64,000 nucleotides of DNA from Nitratireductor arenosus (GCF_009742725.1 NZ_WPHG01000001.1:248001-312000), one strand, 5' to 3'; positions 9,258 through 18,248 are shown, numbered from the stretch's first letter. Program-made: numbers and translations. The notes: generated by a model from the sequence alone, not told the origin.

Positions 9258-9336
9258 TGCCCGCACGACCTCCCTGTCCGCCCTTTTATCGTTTCGGCAC
9301 AAGACCGAAGGGCTCTTTACTGGCAGGGCAATGATG

Positions 9337-9356
9337 AACATACTACCGAGTATGTT
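9337..9356. promoter_or_regulatory. Probable TetR operator (perfect inverted repeat)
   Basis: AACATACT-ACCG-AGTATGTT, two perfect 8-bp arms with a 4-bp spacer, lies midway between the divergent starts of tetR (9257) and the SDR (9399). It is the only strong palindrome in the 141-bp intergenic region. Size and symmetry fit operators of TetR-family dimers. Its position would allow control of both operons. Confidence 0.75.
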
Positions 9357-9398
9357 GTCAATGCGGACTCACATGGGCGGGCCGCGAAGGGGAGAAAG

Positions 9399-10220
9399 AT
9401 GGCTTATCTGGACGAACTGTTTTCGGTGGCCGGCAAGCGCGCCCTGATCACCGGCGCGGCGAGCGGCATCGGCCGCATGGCGGCGACCGCGCTGGTGCGC
9501 GCTGGCGCCGAGGTCTACATCGCCTCGCGCCGGCCGGAGGAATGCGAGAAGGTGGCCGGCGAGCTGAACGCGCTCGGCTGCGCGGGCAAGGCGGAAGGCT
9601 TTGCCGGCAACGTCGGCAGCGAGGAGGGGGTGAACGCGCTCGCCGAAGCGGTGCGAGCACGCACCGACCACCTGCACATCCTGATCAACAATGCCGGGCT
9701 GAGCTGGGGGGAGCCGCTGGACACTTTCCCCTATCACGCCTGGGCCCGGGTGCTGAACGTCAATGTGACCGGTCTGTTTCACCTGACCCGCAGCCTTTTG
9801 CCGCTGCTCGAAAACGCCGCGACCGACAACGATCCGGCGCGCATCATCAATCTCGGATCGGTGATGGGTACCCAGCCGATCGCAGACGGGGCCTATTCCT
9901 ACACCGCCTCCAAGGCCGCCGTGCATCATCTGACCCGGACGCTGGCCTACGAACTCGCCGGCCGGCATATAACCGTCAACGCGTTCGCGCCCGGCCCTTT
10001 CCAGAGCCGCATGACGGCTTTCGCTACCGGCACCGACGAAAAGGCCGCCAGGGTCGGCAGCAGGGTGCCGATCGGAAGAATCGGCAATCCGGATGACATT
10101 GCCGGCGCAACGCTTTATCTGTGCGCAAAGGCTGGGAGTTATGTCACCGGCGCGATCCTGCCGATTGACGGTGGGCAGTCCGTGCAGCATGGCATGTCTC
10201 TGTTCAAGGAACCGGATTGA
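9399..10220 (+). CDS. Short-chain dehydrogenase/reductase
   Basis: A 273-residue classical SDR. The cofactor motif TGAASGIG is near residue 16, NNAG near residue 98, the catalytic Ser in NLGSVMG and the Tyr-Lys pair in YSYTASK near residues 165-170; the C-terminal PIDGGQS segment is typical. It oxidises or reduces a hydroxyl/keto group with NAD(P). The start ATG follows GGGGAG; the open frame extends upstream into the operator region, so the longer start is rejected. It is first in the rightward operon SDR-MaoC-kinase-SDR. Confidence 0.92.
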   Translation: MAYLDELFSVAGKRALITGAASGIGRMAATALVRAGAEVYIASRRPEECEKVAGELNALGCAGKAEGFAGNVGSEEGVNALAEAVRARTDHLHILINNAGLSWGEPLDTFPYHAWARVLNVNVTGLFHLTRSLLPLLENAATDNDPARIINLGSVMGTQPIADGAYSYTASKAAVHHLTRTLAYELAGRHITVNAFAPGPFQSRMTAFATGTDEKAARVGSRVPIGRIGNPDDIAGATLYLCAKAGSYVTGAILPIDGGQSVQHGMSLFKEPD

Positions 10221-10230
10221 TACGCGACTG

Positions 10231-10725
10231 ATGAGCAAGGAACCGCTGGAACCCGTCGACACCGATCACCTGACCGCCGCGATCGGGACCGAAATCGGCA
10301 TTTCCCCGTGGCGGACGGTTTCGCAACGCATGATCGATCAGTTCGCCGATGCGACCGACGATCACCAATTCATCCATGTCGATCCCGCGCGGGCAGCAAG
10401 CGAGACACCTTATGGTGGTACGATCGCGCACGGCTTTCTGTCGCTGTCGCTGCTGTCGGCGCTTGCCTACGAGACGCTTCCTCCGCTCAAGAACACGGTG
10501 ATCGGCATCAATTACGGCTTCGACCAAGTCCGCTTCAAGGCGCCGGTCAAGGCCGGCGCGCGCGTGCGGGCCCGGTTTTTCCTTGCCAATGCCAATATCC
10601 GCCCCTCCGGCTGGGTCGAGATCGCCTATGACATAACGATCGAGATCGAAAACTCGAAAAAACCGGCCCTGACCGCGCGCTGGCTTACCCTTTCCCAGCT
10701 TCAAAGAGTGGACAAGGCATCGTGA
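10231..10725 (+). CDS. MaoC-like hot-dog acyl-CoA hydratase
   Basis: A 164-residue single hot-dog fold protein. The R-specific hydratase motif is visible as [14 protein letters not shown] with the catalytic Asp and His, followed by [16 protein letters not shown]. Family members hydrate 2-enoyl-CoA to (R)-3-hydroxyacyl-CoA. The start ATG lies 10 bp after the SDR stop; the longer frame inside the SDR is rejected. It ends with TGA overlapping the GTG start of the kinase gene, indicating tight coupling. It fits a beta-oxidation-like branch with the divergent acyl-CoA dehydrogenase. Confidence 0.9.
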   Translation: MSKEPLEPVDTDHLTAAIGTEIGISPWRTVSQRMIDQFADATDDHQFIHVDPARAASETPYGGTIAHGFLSLSLLSALAYETLPPLKNTVIGINYGFDQVRFKAPVKAGARVRARFFLANANIRPSGWVEIAYDITIEIENSKKPALTARWLTLSQLQRVDKAS

Positions 10726-11756
10726 CCGACCCGAACCTCCTCGACCCCGAGACCCTCGCCCCGTATCTCGAAAAGCATGTTCCCGGATTCGAAGGGCTGG
10801 AGGAAATCGAGAAGTTCCAGACCGGCCAGTCAAATCCAACCTATATGATTGCCGCCAGGTCCGGCCGCTACGTGCTGCGCGCCAAGCCGCCTGGCAAGCT
10901 GTTGAAATCGGCGCATCAGGTCGACCGCGAATTCCGGGTCATGGCCGCACTCGGCAAAGCCGGTTTCCCGGTCCCCAAAGTGCTTCATCTGTCGCAGGAA
11001 AGTTCGCCGATCGGGCGCATGTTCTACGTGATGGGGTTCATCGAGGGCCGGATTTTCTGGGATCCGGCCTTGCCGGAGGCCGCGGACAATGGCGAGCGCA
11101 CGGCGATCTACGATGCGATGAACGCCACGCTCGCAGCACTCCACGACATCGACATCGACAAGGCCGGGCTTGCGGATTTCGGCCGGCCCGGCAGCTATTT
11201 CGAGCGCCAGTACGGCCGCTGGAGCAGCCAGTACCGGGCGTCGGAGACCGAAAAGGTGGAGGACATGGAACGGCTCGTCGCCTGGCTCGCCGAGGCGCAG
11301 CCCGACGACGACGGCCAGTTTTCGCTCGTACATGGCGACTTCAGGCTCGACAATATGATGTTCGCGCCGGACCGCCCGGTCGTGCTCGCCGTGCTGGACT
11401 GGGAGCTCTCCACGCTCGGCCACCCGCTGGCCGACCTCGCCTATCAATGCATGCAGTGGCGCCTGCCGCACAGTTCCGGCTTTCGCGGCCTCGACGGCGT
11501 CAACCGCGCCGCCCTCGGCATCCCGAGCGAGGAGGACTATGTCGCGCGCTATTGCGAACGTCGCGGCATCGGCGCGATCGACGACTGGACCTATTACCTC
11601 GCCTTCTCCTTTTTCCGGCTCGCCGCGATCTGCCAGGGCGTCTACAAGCGCTCGCTCGACGGCAACGCCTCCAACCCGGAAAAGGCGCGCATGTATGGCG
11701 AGGCCGTTCGGCTGCTCGCCGGACTCGCGATGAAGCGGATCAACGGGGGGAAATGA
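10722..11756 (+). CDS. ACAD10/11-type kinase domain protein (aminoglycoside phosphotransferase fold)
   Basis: A 344-residue protein of the APH superfamily with a GTG start overlapping the MaoC stop. [46 protein letters not shown] (HGDxxxxN catalytic loop) and [19 protein letters not shown] (the DWE metal-binding motif) closely resemble the N-terminal kinase domain of animal ACAD10/ACAD11 and bacterial LvaA-type acyl-CoA kinases. Those proteins phosphorylate the hydroxyl of 4-hydroxyacyl-CoA so that an ACAD can eliminate phosphate. The partner dehydrogenase is the divergent gene at 7378-8616. An antibiotic-resistance role is unlikely in this context. The reaction here is inferred from family and context. 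Confidence 0.9.
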   Translation: MTDPNLLDPETLAPYLEKHVPGFEGLEEIEKFQTGQSNPTYMIAARSGRYVLRAKPPGKLLKSAHQVDREFRVMAALGKAGFPVPKVLHLSQESSPIGRMFYVMGFIEGRIFWDPALPEAADNGERTAIYDAMNATLAALHDIDIDKAGLADFGRPGSYFERQYGRWSSQYRASETEKVEDMERLVAWLAEAQPDDDGQFSLVHGDFRLDNMMFAPDRPVVLAVLDWELSTLGHPLADLAYQCMQWRLPHSSGFRGLDGVNRAALGIPSEEDYVARYCERRGIGAIDDWTYYLAFSFFRLAAICQGVYKRSLDGNASNPEKARMYGEAVRLLAGLAMKRINGGK

Positions 11757-12532
11757 TGGCGCGGTTCTCCGATCAGGTCGTGCTCGTCACCGGCGCCACC
11801 GGCGGTTTCGGCCGCCGCACCGCCGAACGCCTGGCCGAAGACGGTGCGACGCTCGTCCTGTCGGATGTCGACGAAACCGGCCTGGCCGCATTCGCCGGCT
11901 CACTCTCTTGCCCGACTGCGGTCCTGGCCGGCGACATCGCCGAGGAAAGTCTGTCGGAACGATTGGTGGCGCTCGCCGTCGAACGCTTCGGCCGGCTCGA
12001 CATCGCCATCAACAATGCCGGCATCGCGCAAAGCTATGTCAAGCTTGCGAGCGTGCCGAGCGAGGAGGCACGACGCATTATCGACATCGATCTTATGGGC
12101 GTGTTTTTTGCCATGAAGCACCAATTGCCGCAGATGGAGCGGCAGCGGCGCGCCACGGGCCGGGCCGGCGCAATCGTTAACATCGCCTCCGTCGCCGGCG
12201 TCGCCGGCGCCCCGCGCCTTTCCGTATATGCCGCGGCCAAGCACGGCGTCGTCGGGCTCACCCGCTCGGGCGCGGCCGAATATGCCGCCAAGGGGATTCG
12301 CGTCAACGCGGTCTGCCCCTCCTATGCCCGCACCAATATGGTGCAGGATTTCGTCAGGATGACCGGACTTGGCGAAGACGAGGCGATCGAGCAACTGACC
12401 CGGGGCGTGCCGATGAAACGCGTCGCCGAAATCGACGAGGTGGTGGAGGTGATCCTGTTCGCCGCCGACCCGAAAAACAGCTTCATGACCGGCCACACGC
12501 TTTCCGTCGACGGCGGCATCGCCGCGTTGTGA
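11753..12532 (+). CDS. Short-chain dehydrogenase/reductase
   Basis: A 259-residue classical [11 protein letters not shown] near residue 14, NNAG near residue 88, the Ser of NIASVAG, YAAAKHG (Tyr-x3-Lys) near residue 160 and SVDGGIAAL at the end. The start ATG overlaps the kinase stop by 4 bp; a second ATG follows at once (MM). The much longer frame is a shadow inside the kinase gene. It is last in the rightward operon. A 3-hydroxyacyl-CoA or hydroxy-acid dehydrogenase role would complete the pathway, but this is inference. Confidence 0.91.
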   Translation: MMARFSDQVVLVTGATGGFGRRTAERLAEDGATLVLSDVDETGLAAFAGSLSCPTAVLAGDIAEESLSERLVALAVERFGRLDIAINNAGIAQSYVKLASVPSEEARRIIDIDLMGVFFAMKHQLPQMERQRRATGRAGAIVNIASVAGVAGAPRLSVYAAAKHGVVGLTRSGAAEYAAKGIRVNAVCPSYARTNMVQDFVRMTGLGEDEAIEQLTRGVPMKRVAEIDEVVEVILFAADPKNSFMTGHTLSVDGGIAAL

Positions 12533-12624
12533 TCTTGTTGTCGACGACGCCGTCAAAAGCCGCCCGAGCGCACCCGTAGCAACGGCCATGGTTCGCCCTA
12601 ACGGGGCGGCGATAGGAGGATAAG

Positions 12625-12978
12625 ATGCAGTTTGCCCTGCTTTGCTACCACTCTCAGGCCCAAACCAGTTGCCTGAGCGACGAGGATGAGGCGGCTATGA
12701 TGGCGCGTGTGCGCGCGGCCGAGGACAAGATCCGCACCAAGGCCCGAATCGGACCGAGCCTACGCCTCAAGCCGACGACGGCGGCGCATTTCGTCAAGGC
12801 CGGCGACGACCCGATGGTGGTCGACGGACCCTATGCCGAGACCAAGGAGCAACTGCTCGGCTTCTGGATCATCGAGTGCGACACGCTCGACGAGGCGATC
12901 GAGGCCGGCAAGCATCTGGCGCGCGAGCGCGAGGTCGGCGGCATCGAGGTACGCCCGCTGCTCGCCTTCAATCCCTGA
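12625..12978 (+). CDS. YCII (DGPF) domain protein
   Basis: A 117-residue protein with the YCII-related fold: MQFALLCYHS at the start, the VVDGPYAETKEQLLGFWII core (the DGPF-type motif) and the acidic LDEAIEAGKHLA helix. Function in this family is poorly known; many copies sit beside ECF sigma factors, but none is present here. GGAGG lies 6 bp before the ATG. Its 3' end overlaps the 3' end of the convergent desaturase gene by 11 bp. Confidence 0.88.
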   Translation: MQFALLCYHSQAQTSCLSDEDEAAMMARVRAAEDKIRTKARIGPSLRLKPTTAAHFVKAGDDPMVVDGPYAETKEQLLGFWIIECDTLDEAIEAGKHLAREREVGGIEVRPLLAFNP

Positions 12979-13912
12979 CATCTGCAGCACGGCCGCCATC
13001 GTCTGAGCCGCGCAAGCCGCCCACATAGCGGGCGTGAAAGCGGCGATAGCCGTTTTCCGTCACCTTCAGATGGGCTTCGGCCAAGTCATGAAACTCCGGC
13101 AGCTTGTGGAACGGCACCACCGGATAGGCGTGGTGTTCGGCATGATAGGGCATGTTCCAGGCGACCCAGCGCACTAGCCGGTTGGTGTAGGTGGTGCGGG
13201 TGTTTTCCAGCATGTTGGCCACGAACGGGCAGCGCCCGTGCTCGGCGAGCAGATAAAGCCGCAGGAAGGGCTGGCCGACCACAGCCGGAATCACCCAGAT
13301 AAATAGCAGGACGCCCGACCCGGCGGCAATCGACAGCCCGGCCAGCAAGCCATACAGCACCAGCGTGACGCGCGCCTCGCGCACCACCCTGCCCCGGGCG
13401 TTGCCGGGGACGAAATCGCCATCGACTCGCCCCGCCGCGTTGCGCACCAGGGTGGTCGCCAGCGACCGCCACAGCGGCAGGCCCGACACATGCACCATAT
13501 AACCGCCCAGGCTTTCAGGCTTCGGCGCGGCCAGTTCGGGATCGCGTTTCGGGTCCTGCGTATGGCGATGATGGGCGAAATGGAAATAGCGAAACCAGGT
13601 GGCGGGGATCGCGATCAGAAAGCCGCAGATCTGCGCGACCCGTTGGTTGAACCAGTCGGTGCGAAAGGCGGTGCCGTGGATGGTTTCGTGCTCGAGCGTA
13701 AACAGGAACACGATCAGGATGCCCTGGACCGGCACCAGCACCGGCCACAACGGCGCCCGCGCCGCGATCAGCAGGCCGAGCCCGGCGATCGACCCGAAAT
13801 GCACGCAAAGCCGCACGAGCCCCGGCCGGTCGGACTTTTCGGTCAGCGCACGACGTTGCGCGCGCGACAGCGCGGCAAGCAGCTGACGGTGGTCGAGGCG
13901 GACGTCGTGCAT
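12968..13912 (-). CDS. Membrane fatty-acid desaturase-family protein at the end of the sox operon
   Basis: A 314-residue integral membrane di-iron protein. Three histidine boxes are present: HETIH near residue 83, HFAHHRH near residue 119 and HAEHH near residue 259, between hydrophobic segments. The superfamily includes acyl desaturases, hydroxylases and AlkB-like monooxygenases. It lies 28 bp downstream of soxG on the same strand, so it is probably co-transcribed with sarcosine oxidase. The start at 13912 is the first ATG downstream of soxG that gives a family-like N-terminus; no clear ribosome-binding site is seen. The actual substrate is unknown. Confidence 0.86.
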   Translation of the reverse strand: MHDVRLDHRQLLAALSRAQRRALTEKSDRPGLVRLCVHFGSIAGLGLLIAARAPLWPVLVPVQGILIVFLFTLEHETIHGTAFRTDWFNQRVAQICGFLIAIPATWFRYFHFAHHRHTQDPKRDPELAAPKPESLGGYMVHVSGLPLWRSLATTLVRNAAGRVDGDFVPGNARGRVVREARVTLVLYGLLAGLSIAAGSGVLLFIWVIPAVVGQPFLRLYLLAEHGRCPFVANMLENTRTTYTNRLVRWVAWNMPYHAEHHAYPVVPFHKLPEFHDLAEAHLKVTENGYRRFHARYVGGLRGSDDGGRAADVRD

Positions 13913-13940
13913 GAAGACCGGTCCGATTGCCGGACAAAGC

Positions 13941-14507
13941 CTACACGTCGCGCGCCGCCTCGGCCAGAAACGCGTAGGCGTACTCGGCGAAGGAGCGCCA
14001 CACCTCGACATGGAAAGCCCGTTCGCTGGTGCGCCACAGCACGATCTCGACCTTGCCCAGAACCGTACGCGAACAGGCCCCGACCGGAAAGGCGGCAAGC
14101 GACAGGTCCTGCGGACAGCCGGCGGCAAGACAGGTTTCCGCCCCGTCCCCGGCGACCAGGATCGCGACGTTGCGATGCGACACGTCGACGGCCGAATGGA
14201 GCGCCTTCGCCCAGCCGGCGGCGGCCGGCAGATCGGCGCCGTCCTCGTCGATCACCAGCCATTCGTCCGGTCCCAGCCACAGTGCGACCCGGCCGCCCGA
14301 TTTCGCCCGTGCCGATGTCTTGGGCTTGCGTGGAACGCCGACGCCGAGCGCCCGCGAGACCGAGTTGAGGGCGTCCTCGCCCGCGCGCAGCGCAAGCCGC
14401 GCCGCCGGCGGTCCAGGCGTGACACTGACGCGCTCGCGCGTCGTCGACAGCCCGGCCAGCTTTTCGCGGCGCATAGCCTTCAGATCGCGGTTTGCCACGT
14501 CAGCCAT
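13941..14507 (-). CDS. soxG: Heterotetrameric sarcosine oxidase gamma subunit
   Basis: A 188-residue cytoplasmic protein of the SoxG family, distantly related to the glycine-cleavage T-protein fold. Recognisable segments are ARLALRAGEDAL, LWLGPDEWLVID, VDVSHRNVAILVAG, CPQDLSLAAFPVGACSRT and FHVEVWRSFAEY. It completes the four-subunit enzyme that oxidatively demethylates sarcosine to glycine, with formaldehyde passed to tetrahydrofolate. The start overlaps the soxA stop by 8 bp. Confidence 0.93.
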   Translation of the reverse strand: MADVANRDLKAMRREKLAGLSTTRERVSVTPGPPAARLALRAGEDALNSVSRALGVGVPRKPKTSARAKSGGRVALWLGPDEWLVIDEDGADLPAAAGWAKALHSAVDVSHRNVAILVAGDGAETCLAAGCPQDLSLAAFPVGACSRTVLGKVEIVLWRTSERAFHVEVWRSFAEYAYAFLAEAARDV

Positions 14508-17490
14508 GCACCCGCTCCCCTTTTTCGTCGAAAAAGACGGTCTGTCCGATCTCCGCCGCGATCGCCCCGTTGGGCATCGGTACGTAAACGGTTTCGCCCA
14601 TCCGCGCGCGACCGTCCGCGATCAGGGCAAGCGCGATCGAACGGCCGCAGTTCTGCGACCAGTAGGACGATGTGACGTGACCGATCATCGTCATCGGCAC
14701 CGGCTGGTTCGGGTCGGCGACGATCTGCGCGCCCTCCTCCAGAACGATATTCGGATCCCGGGTTCTCAGGCCGACGAGTTGTTTGCGCCCGGCGGCCATC
14801 AGGTCCGGTCGCCGCAAGCCGCGTATGCCGACGAAATCGGTCTTCTTCTTGCCGATTGCCCAGGCGAGACCGGCATCGTCGGGCGTCACAGTCCCGTCGG
14901 TGTCCTGGCCGACGATGATGAACCCCTTTTCGGCGCGCAGGACATGCATGGTCTCGGTGCCGTAGGCACAGGCGCCGTTTTTTTCGGCCTCGGTCCACAG
15001 CGCCTCCCAGACCGCCTCGCCGTAATCGGCCGGGACATTGACCTCAAAGCCCAATTCGCCGGAAAAAGACATGCGGAACAGCCGGGCCGGCACGCCACAG
15101 ACTTGCCCCTCGCGCACCGACATGTGCGGCAAGGCGGCGTCGGCAAGGTCGATACCCTCGACGAACGGCGCAATGATGTCGCGCGATTTCGGCCCCTGGA
15201 CGGCGATCACAGCCCATTGTTCCGACACCGAGGTCAGCCACACCTTGAGATGCGGGAACTCGGTCTGGAGATAGTCCTCCATGTGATTGAGCACCCGCGC
15301 CGCGCCGCCTGTCGTGGTGGTGACGTGGAACCGGTCTGGCGCCAGCCGCCCGACGACGCCGTCATCGTAGACAAAACCGTCCTCGCGCAGCATCACGCCG
15401 TAGCGGCAACGGCCCGGCTCCAGCTTCTGCCAGGGATTGGTGTAAAGCAGCTCCATGAAGGCCGCCGCGTCCGGGCCGACCACCTCGATCTTGCCGAGCG
15501 TGGAGGCGTCGAACAGGCCGGCGGTCTGCCGCACCGTGGCGCATTCCCGGTTGACCGCCTCGTGCATGTCCTCGCCCGCGCGCGGATAATACCAGGGCCG
15601 TTTCCACTGGCCGACATCCTCGAACACCGCCCGGTGCTTTTCGTGCCAGTCATGCATGGCGGTCTTGCGCGTCGGGTCGAACAGCGCCCCGCGCGCCTGA
15701 TTGACGAGCGCGCCGAAAGTGACCGGCGTATAGGGCGGACGAAACGTGGTCAGCCCAACCTCGTGCATCTCCTTGCCGAGCGCGTCGGCCGCGATCGCCA
15801 GCCCGTGCAGGTTCGACGTCTTACCCTGATCAGTGGCCATGCCGTTGGTGGTGAAGCGCTTGACATGCTCGATCGAGCGCATGCCCTCGCGCACCGCCTG
15901 GCGGATATCCTTGGCCGTGACGTCGTTCTGGAAATCGACGAACGCCTTCACCGCAGCGTCGGCGCCGGCGCCCGGCGCAACGCCGGGCATGCCGCCCGAC
16001 CAGCCCTCCGACGCGTCGACCCTGGGCGCCTTGGTTGCCTTGGCCCTGGCACCCGTCGCACGGCCGGCCCGTTCACCCGCCGCGGCCGCTTCCTTCAGCG
16101 CGGCGGCCAGGTCGTCGGTGCCGTTGCAGGCGCCGACCGAAACGCAGTCCTGCGGATAGGCGTCCGGCAGGAACCGTTGCGTTGACGCATCGAAAGCCAC
16201 CTTGCCGCGCGACTGCGAATAAAGGTGAACCGAGGGCGTCCAGCCAGACGAGGTCAAGAGCGCGTCGATCGCGATCCGGCGCGATGGCCCGCCGGTGCGC
16301 GGCGTAACGGTCATCGAGCTGACCCGTGTACGGCCGTCGACACCGATGACGGCCCGGCCCGGCAGGACGTCGATACCGAGCCCGCGCGCCTCCTCGTAGA
16401 GCGCGCCCTTCGGCGTTTCGCGTAGATCGACGATCGCCGCGATCGCGACGCCGGCCCGTTTCAGGTCGATCGCCGCCGCATAGGCGGAATCGTTGCCCGC
16501 ATAGACGCCGACATTACGGCCGACGCAGACCCCGTAATGGTTGAGATAGGTGCGCGCGGCCGAGGCGAGCATGATGCCGGGCCGGTCATTGTCGGCGAAC
16601 ACCATATGCCGCTCGATCGCGCCGGTCGCCAGCACCACCCGCCTGGCCCGCACCTGCCACAGCCGCTCGCGCGGCCGGTCACCAGGCTCGGCCAGGTGAT
16701 CGCCGACGCGCTCGGCGAGCGCGACGAAATTCTGAGCGTAATAGCCGAATGCGGTCGTGCGCGTCAGTACGCGCACATTGTCCATCCCGGCGAGCCGGGC
16801 CGTGGCCTTTTGCGCCCAGGCCCAGCCTTCCTCGCCGTCGATGCGCGCGCCGGTTTCAAACCGCATCGCCCCGCCGGGCGCGGCCTGCTCGTCGCAGATG
16901 ATGACGCGCGCGCCGGTTTCGGCCGCGGTAAGCGCCGCCGCAAGCCCGGCCGCGCCGCCGCCCACGACCAGCACATCGCAATGGGCGTAGCGCGCGGCGT
17001 AACGGTCTGGATCGGGCCTGTCGGGGGCAACTCCCAGCCCGGCCGCGGCACGGATCTTGGGTTCGTAGAACGCCGCCCACGCCGCCTTCGGCCACATGAA
17101 GGTCTTGTAGTAGAAACCGGCCGAAAAGAAGGGCGAGAACAGGTCGTTGATCGCGCCGATGTCGAAAGCAAGCGACGGCCAGCGGTTTTGTGACACCGCC
17201 GTCAGCCCGTCATAGACCTCCTGGACGGTCGCACGCACGTTGGGCGTCCTGCGCGCGGCGTCCCGGTGGACGCCGACCAGCGCGTTCGGCTCCTCGGTGC
17301 CGGCCGACAGAACGCCGCGCGGCCGATGATATTTGAACGACCGCCCGACCAGATGGACATCGTTGGCAAGCAGCGCGGAGGCGAGCGTGTCGCCCTCCAG
17401 CCCCTGATAGGAACGGCCGTCGAAGGAGAAGGCAAGCCGCCCGGCGGCCGAAAGCCGGCCGGTCCCGGCGATGCGATTGGCGCCGACCAT
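14500..17490 (-). CDS. soxA: Heterotetrameric sarcosine oxidase alpha subunit
   Basis: A 996-residue large subunit, the normal length. Domains in order: a ferredoxin-like N-terminal domain (residues about 15-85, FSFDGRSYQGLEGDTLASAL), a dinucleotide-binding flavoprotein domain with VLVVGGGAAGLAAAL near residue 175 and CDEQAAPGG, a second Rossmann segment around VGVYAGNDSAYAAAI, and a C-terminal aminomethyltransferase (GcvT-like) half from about residue 600 ending in the tetrahydrofolate domain. It binds NAD and folate and channels the methyl carbon. It overlaps soxD by 1 bp at its start. Confidence 0.96.
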   Translation of the reverse strand: MVGANRIAGTGRLSAAGRLAFSFDGRSYQGLEGDTLASALLANDVHLVGRSFKYHRPRGVLSAGTEEPNALVGVHRDAARRTPNVRATVQEVYDGLTAVSQNRWPSLAFDIGAINDLFSPFFSAGFYYKTFMWPKAAWAAFYEPKIRAAAGLGVAPDRPDPDRYAARYAHCDVLVVGGGAAGLAAALTAAETGARVIICDEQAAPGGAMRFETGARIDGEEGWAWAQKATARLAGMDNVRVLTRTTAFGYYAQNFVALAERVGDHLAEPGDRPRERLWQVRARRVVLATGAIERHMVFADNDRPGIMLASAARTYLNHYGVCVGRNVGVYAGNDSAYAAAIDLKRAGVAIAAIVDLRETPKGALYEEARGLGIDVLPGRAVIGVDGRTRVSSMTVTPRTGGPSRRIAIDALLTSSGWTPSVHLYSQSRGKVAFDASTQRFLPDAYPQDCVSVGACNGTDDLAAALKEAAAAGERAGRATGARAKATKAPRVDASEGWSGGMPGVAPGAGADAAVKAFVDFQNDVTAKDIRQAVREGMRSIEHVKRFTTNGMATDQGKTSNLHGLAIAADALGKEMHEVGLTTFRPPYTPVTFGALVNQARGALFDPTRKTAMHDWHEKHRAVFEDVGQWKRPWYYPRAGEDMHEAVNRECATVRQTAGLFDASTLGKIEVVGPDAAAFMELLYTNPWQKLEPGRCRYGVMLREDGFVYDDGVVGRLAPDRFHVTTTTGGAARVLNHMEDYLQTEFPHLKVWLTSVSEQWAVIAVQGPKSRDIIAPFVEGIDLADAALPHMSVREGQVCGVPARLFRMSFSGELGFEVNVPADYGEAVWEALWTEAEKNGACAYGTETMHVLRAEKGFIIVGQDTDGTVTPDDAGLAWAIGKKKTDFVGIRGLRRPDLMAAGRKQLVGLRTRDPNIVLEEGAQIVADPNQPVPMTMIGHVTSSYWSQNCGRSIALALIADGRARMGETVYVPMPNGAIAAEIGQTVFFDEKGERVHG

Positions 17491-17810
17491 CAGCGTTTGT
17501 CCTTTCCGCCCGTCGCCGCGCCGGCGAATTTCGCCGCGTCGGGCTTTTTCCTGCCCGCCTTGTAGGTGGCGAAGAACCGGTCGCTCACCGTGTCCCGCAC
17601 AGCGTTGAAAAAACGCCCGCAGCCGTGAATATGACGCCAGCGCTCATAGGCGATCCCGCGTGGATTGGCGCGGATGAAGAAATAGCCCTCGAAGGCCTCG
17701 TCGCTTTCTGCGGTTATCTCGACCGGACGCGCGACATGCGCCTCGCCGGCATGGCGGAACTCGAGCTCCGGCCGTTCTTCCTCACAATAGGGGCAGTGAA
17801 TTAGAAGCAT
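17490..17810 (-). CDS. soxD: Heterotetrameric sarcosine oxidase delta subunit
   Basis: A 106-residue zinc-binding subunit. The zinc ligands are visible as CPYC near residue 7 and the H-x-HGCGRF segment near residue 65, with the SoxD signature GYFFIRANPRGIAYERWRH between them. The family is normally about 90-110 residues. It is separated from soxB by an extra gene of 140 codons, which is unusual for the soxBDAG order. Its stop and the soxA start share a base (TGATG). Confidence 0.95.
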   Translation of the reverse strand: MLLIHCPYCEEERPELEFRHAGEAHVARPVEITAESDEAFEGYFFIRANPRGIAYERWRHIHGCGRFFNAVRDTVSDRFFATYKAGRKKPDAAKFAGAATGGKDKR

Positions 17811-17823
17811 CGCTTGCCGATCC

Positions 17824-18246
17824 TCACAATTCTCCCGGGCCGAGCACGGTCCCGGGCGGCTGGTCGCAGAGACGTTCGCCGATCACCACATAGGGGGCGA
17901 CGCGTTCGATCAGGTCCTCGATGCTGCCGGCGGGCGCAAATAGCGTCCGATTGGCGATGTTGAGCACGGTCAGTTCGATCGGATCGACCGAGAGGATTAC
18001 ATGGCGAGCGGCCTCCTCGTCGGTATCGGCCTCGTCGATGTCCTCGACGAAAATCGCCAGCGGCCGGCCGGCCGACCAGACACAGGCGATATGTCCAAAT
18101 GTCACCGAGAACGGCCAGCCACGTTCCCCGTCGGTACGCGCGATCGGCTGGACGCGCACCTCGTCCTCGTTCGGAAGGTGGAAAAAGTCCTGCTCCGAGG
18201 CCAAGAGAAGCGGCACGGCGACCGCGAGATCGGCCAGGCCCAGCAT
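17824..18246 (-). CDS. Hypothetical protein between soxB and soxD
   Basis: I do not recognise this 140-residue protein. It starts 2 bp after the soxB stop and ends 13 bp before soxD, so it is an integral part of the sarcosine oxidase operon. It is acidic (EDIDEADTDEEAARH near residue 70, FHLPNEDEVRVQP near residue 22), has no signal peptide or membrane segment and carries only two cysteines. The pattern of alternating hydrophobic residues, for example WPFSVTFGHIACVWSAGRP, suggests a beta-rich fold. The open frame extends into soxB, but the chosen ATG is the one at the soxB stop. It could be an assembly or accessory factor; this is inference from position only. Confidence 0.75.
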   Translation of the reverse strand: MLGLADLAVAVPLLLASEQDFFHLPNEDEVRVQPIARTDGERGWPFSVTFGHIACVWSAGRPLAIFVEDIDEADTDEEAARHVILSVDPIELTVLNIANRTLFAPAGSIEDLIERVAPYVVIGERLCDQPPGTVLGPGEL

Positions 18247-18248
18247 GG

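Noticed and set aside
10722-11756. Aminoglycoside phosphotransferase resistance gene
   Set aside because: Only the fold is shared; the sequence and the acyl-CoA context fit ACAD10/11-type kinases instead.
14029-16185. 718-codon open frame on the + strand opposite soxA
   Set aside because: High GC leaves long antisense frames; the minus strand carries an unambiguous soxA. Similar antisense frames at 43981-45819 and 56673-58823 were rejected for the same reason.
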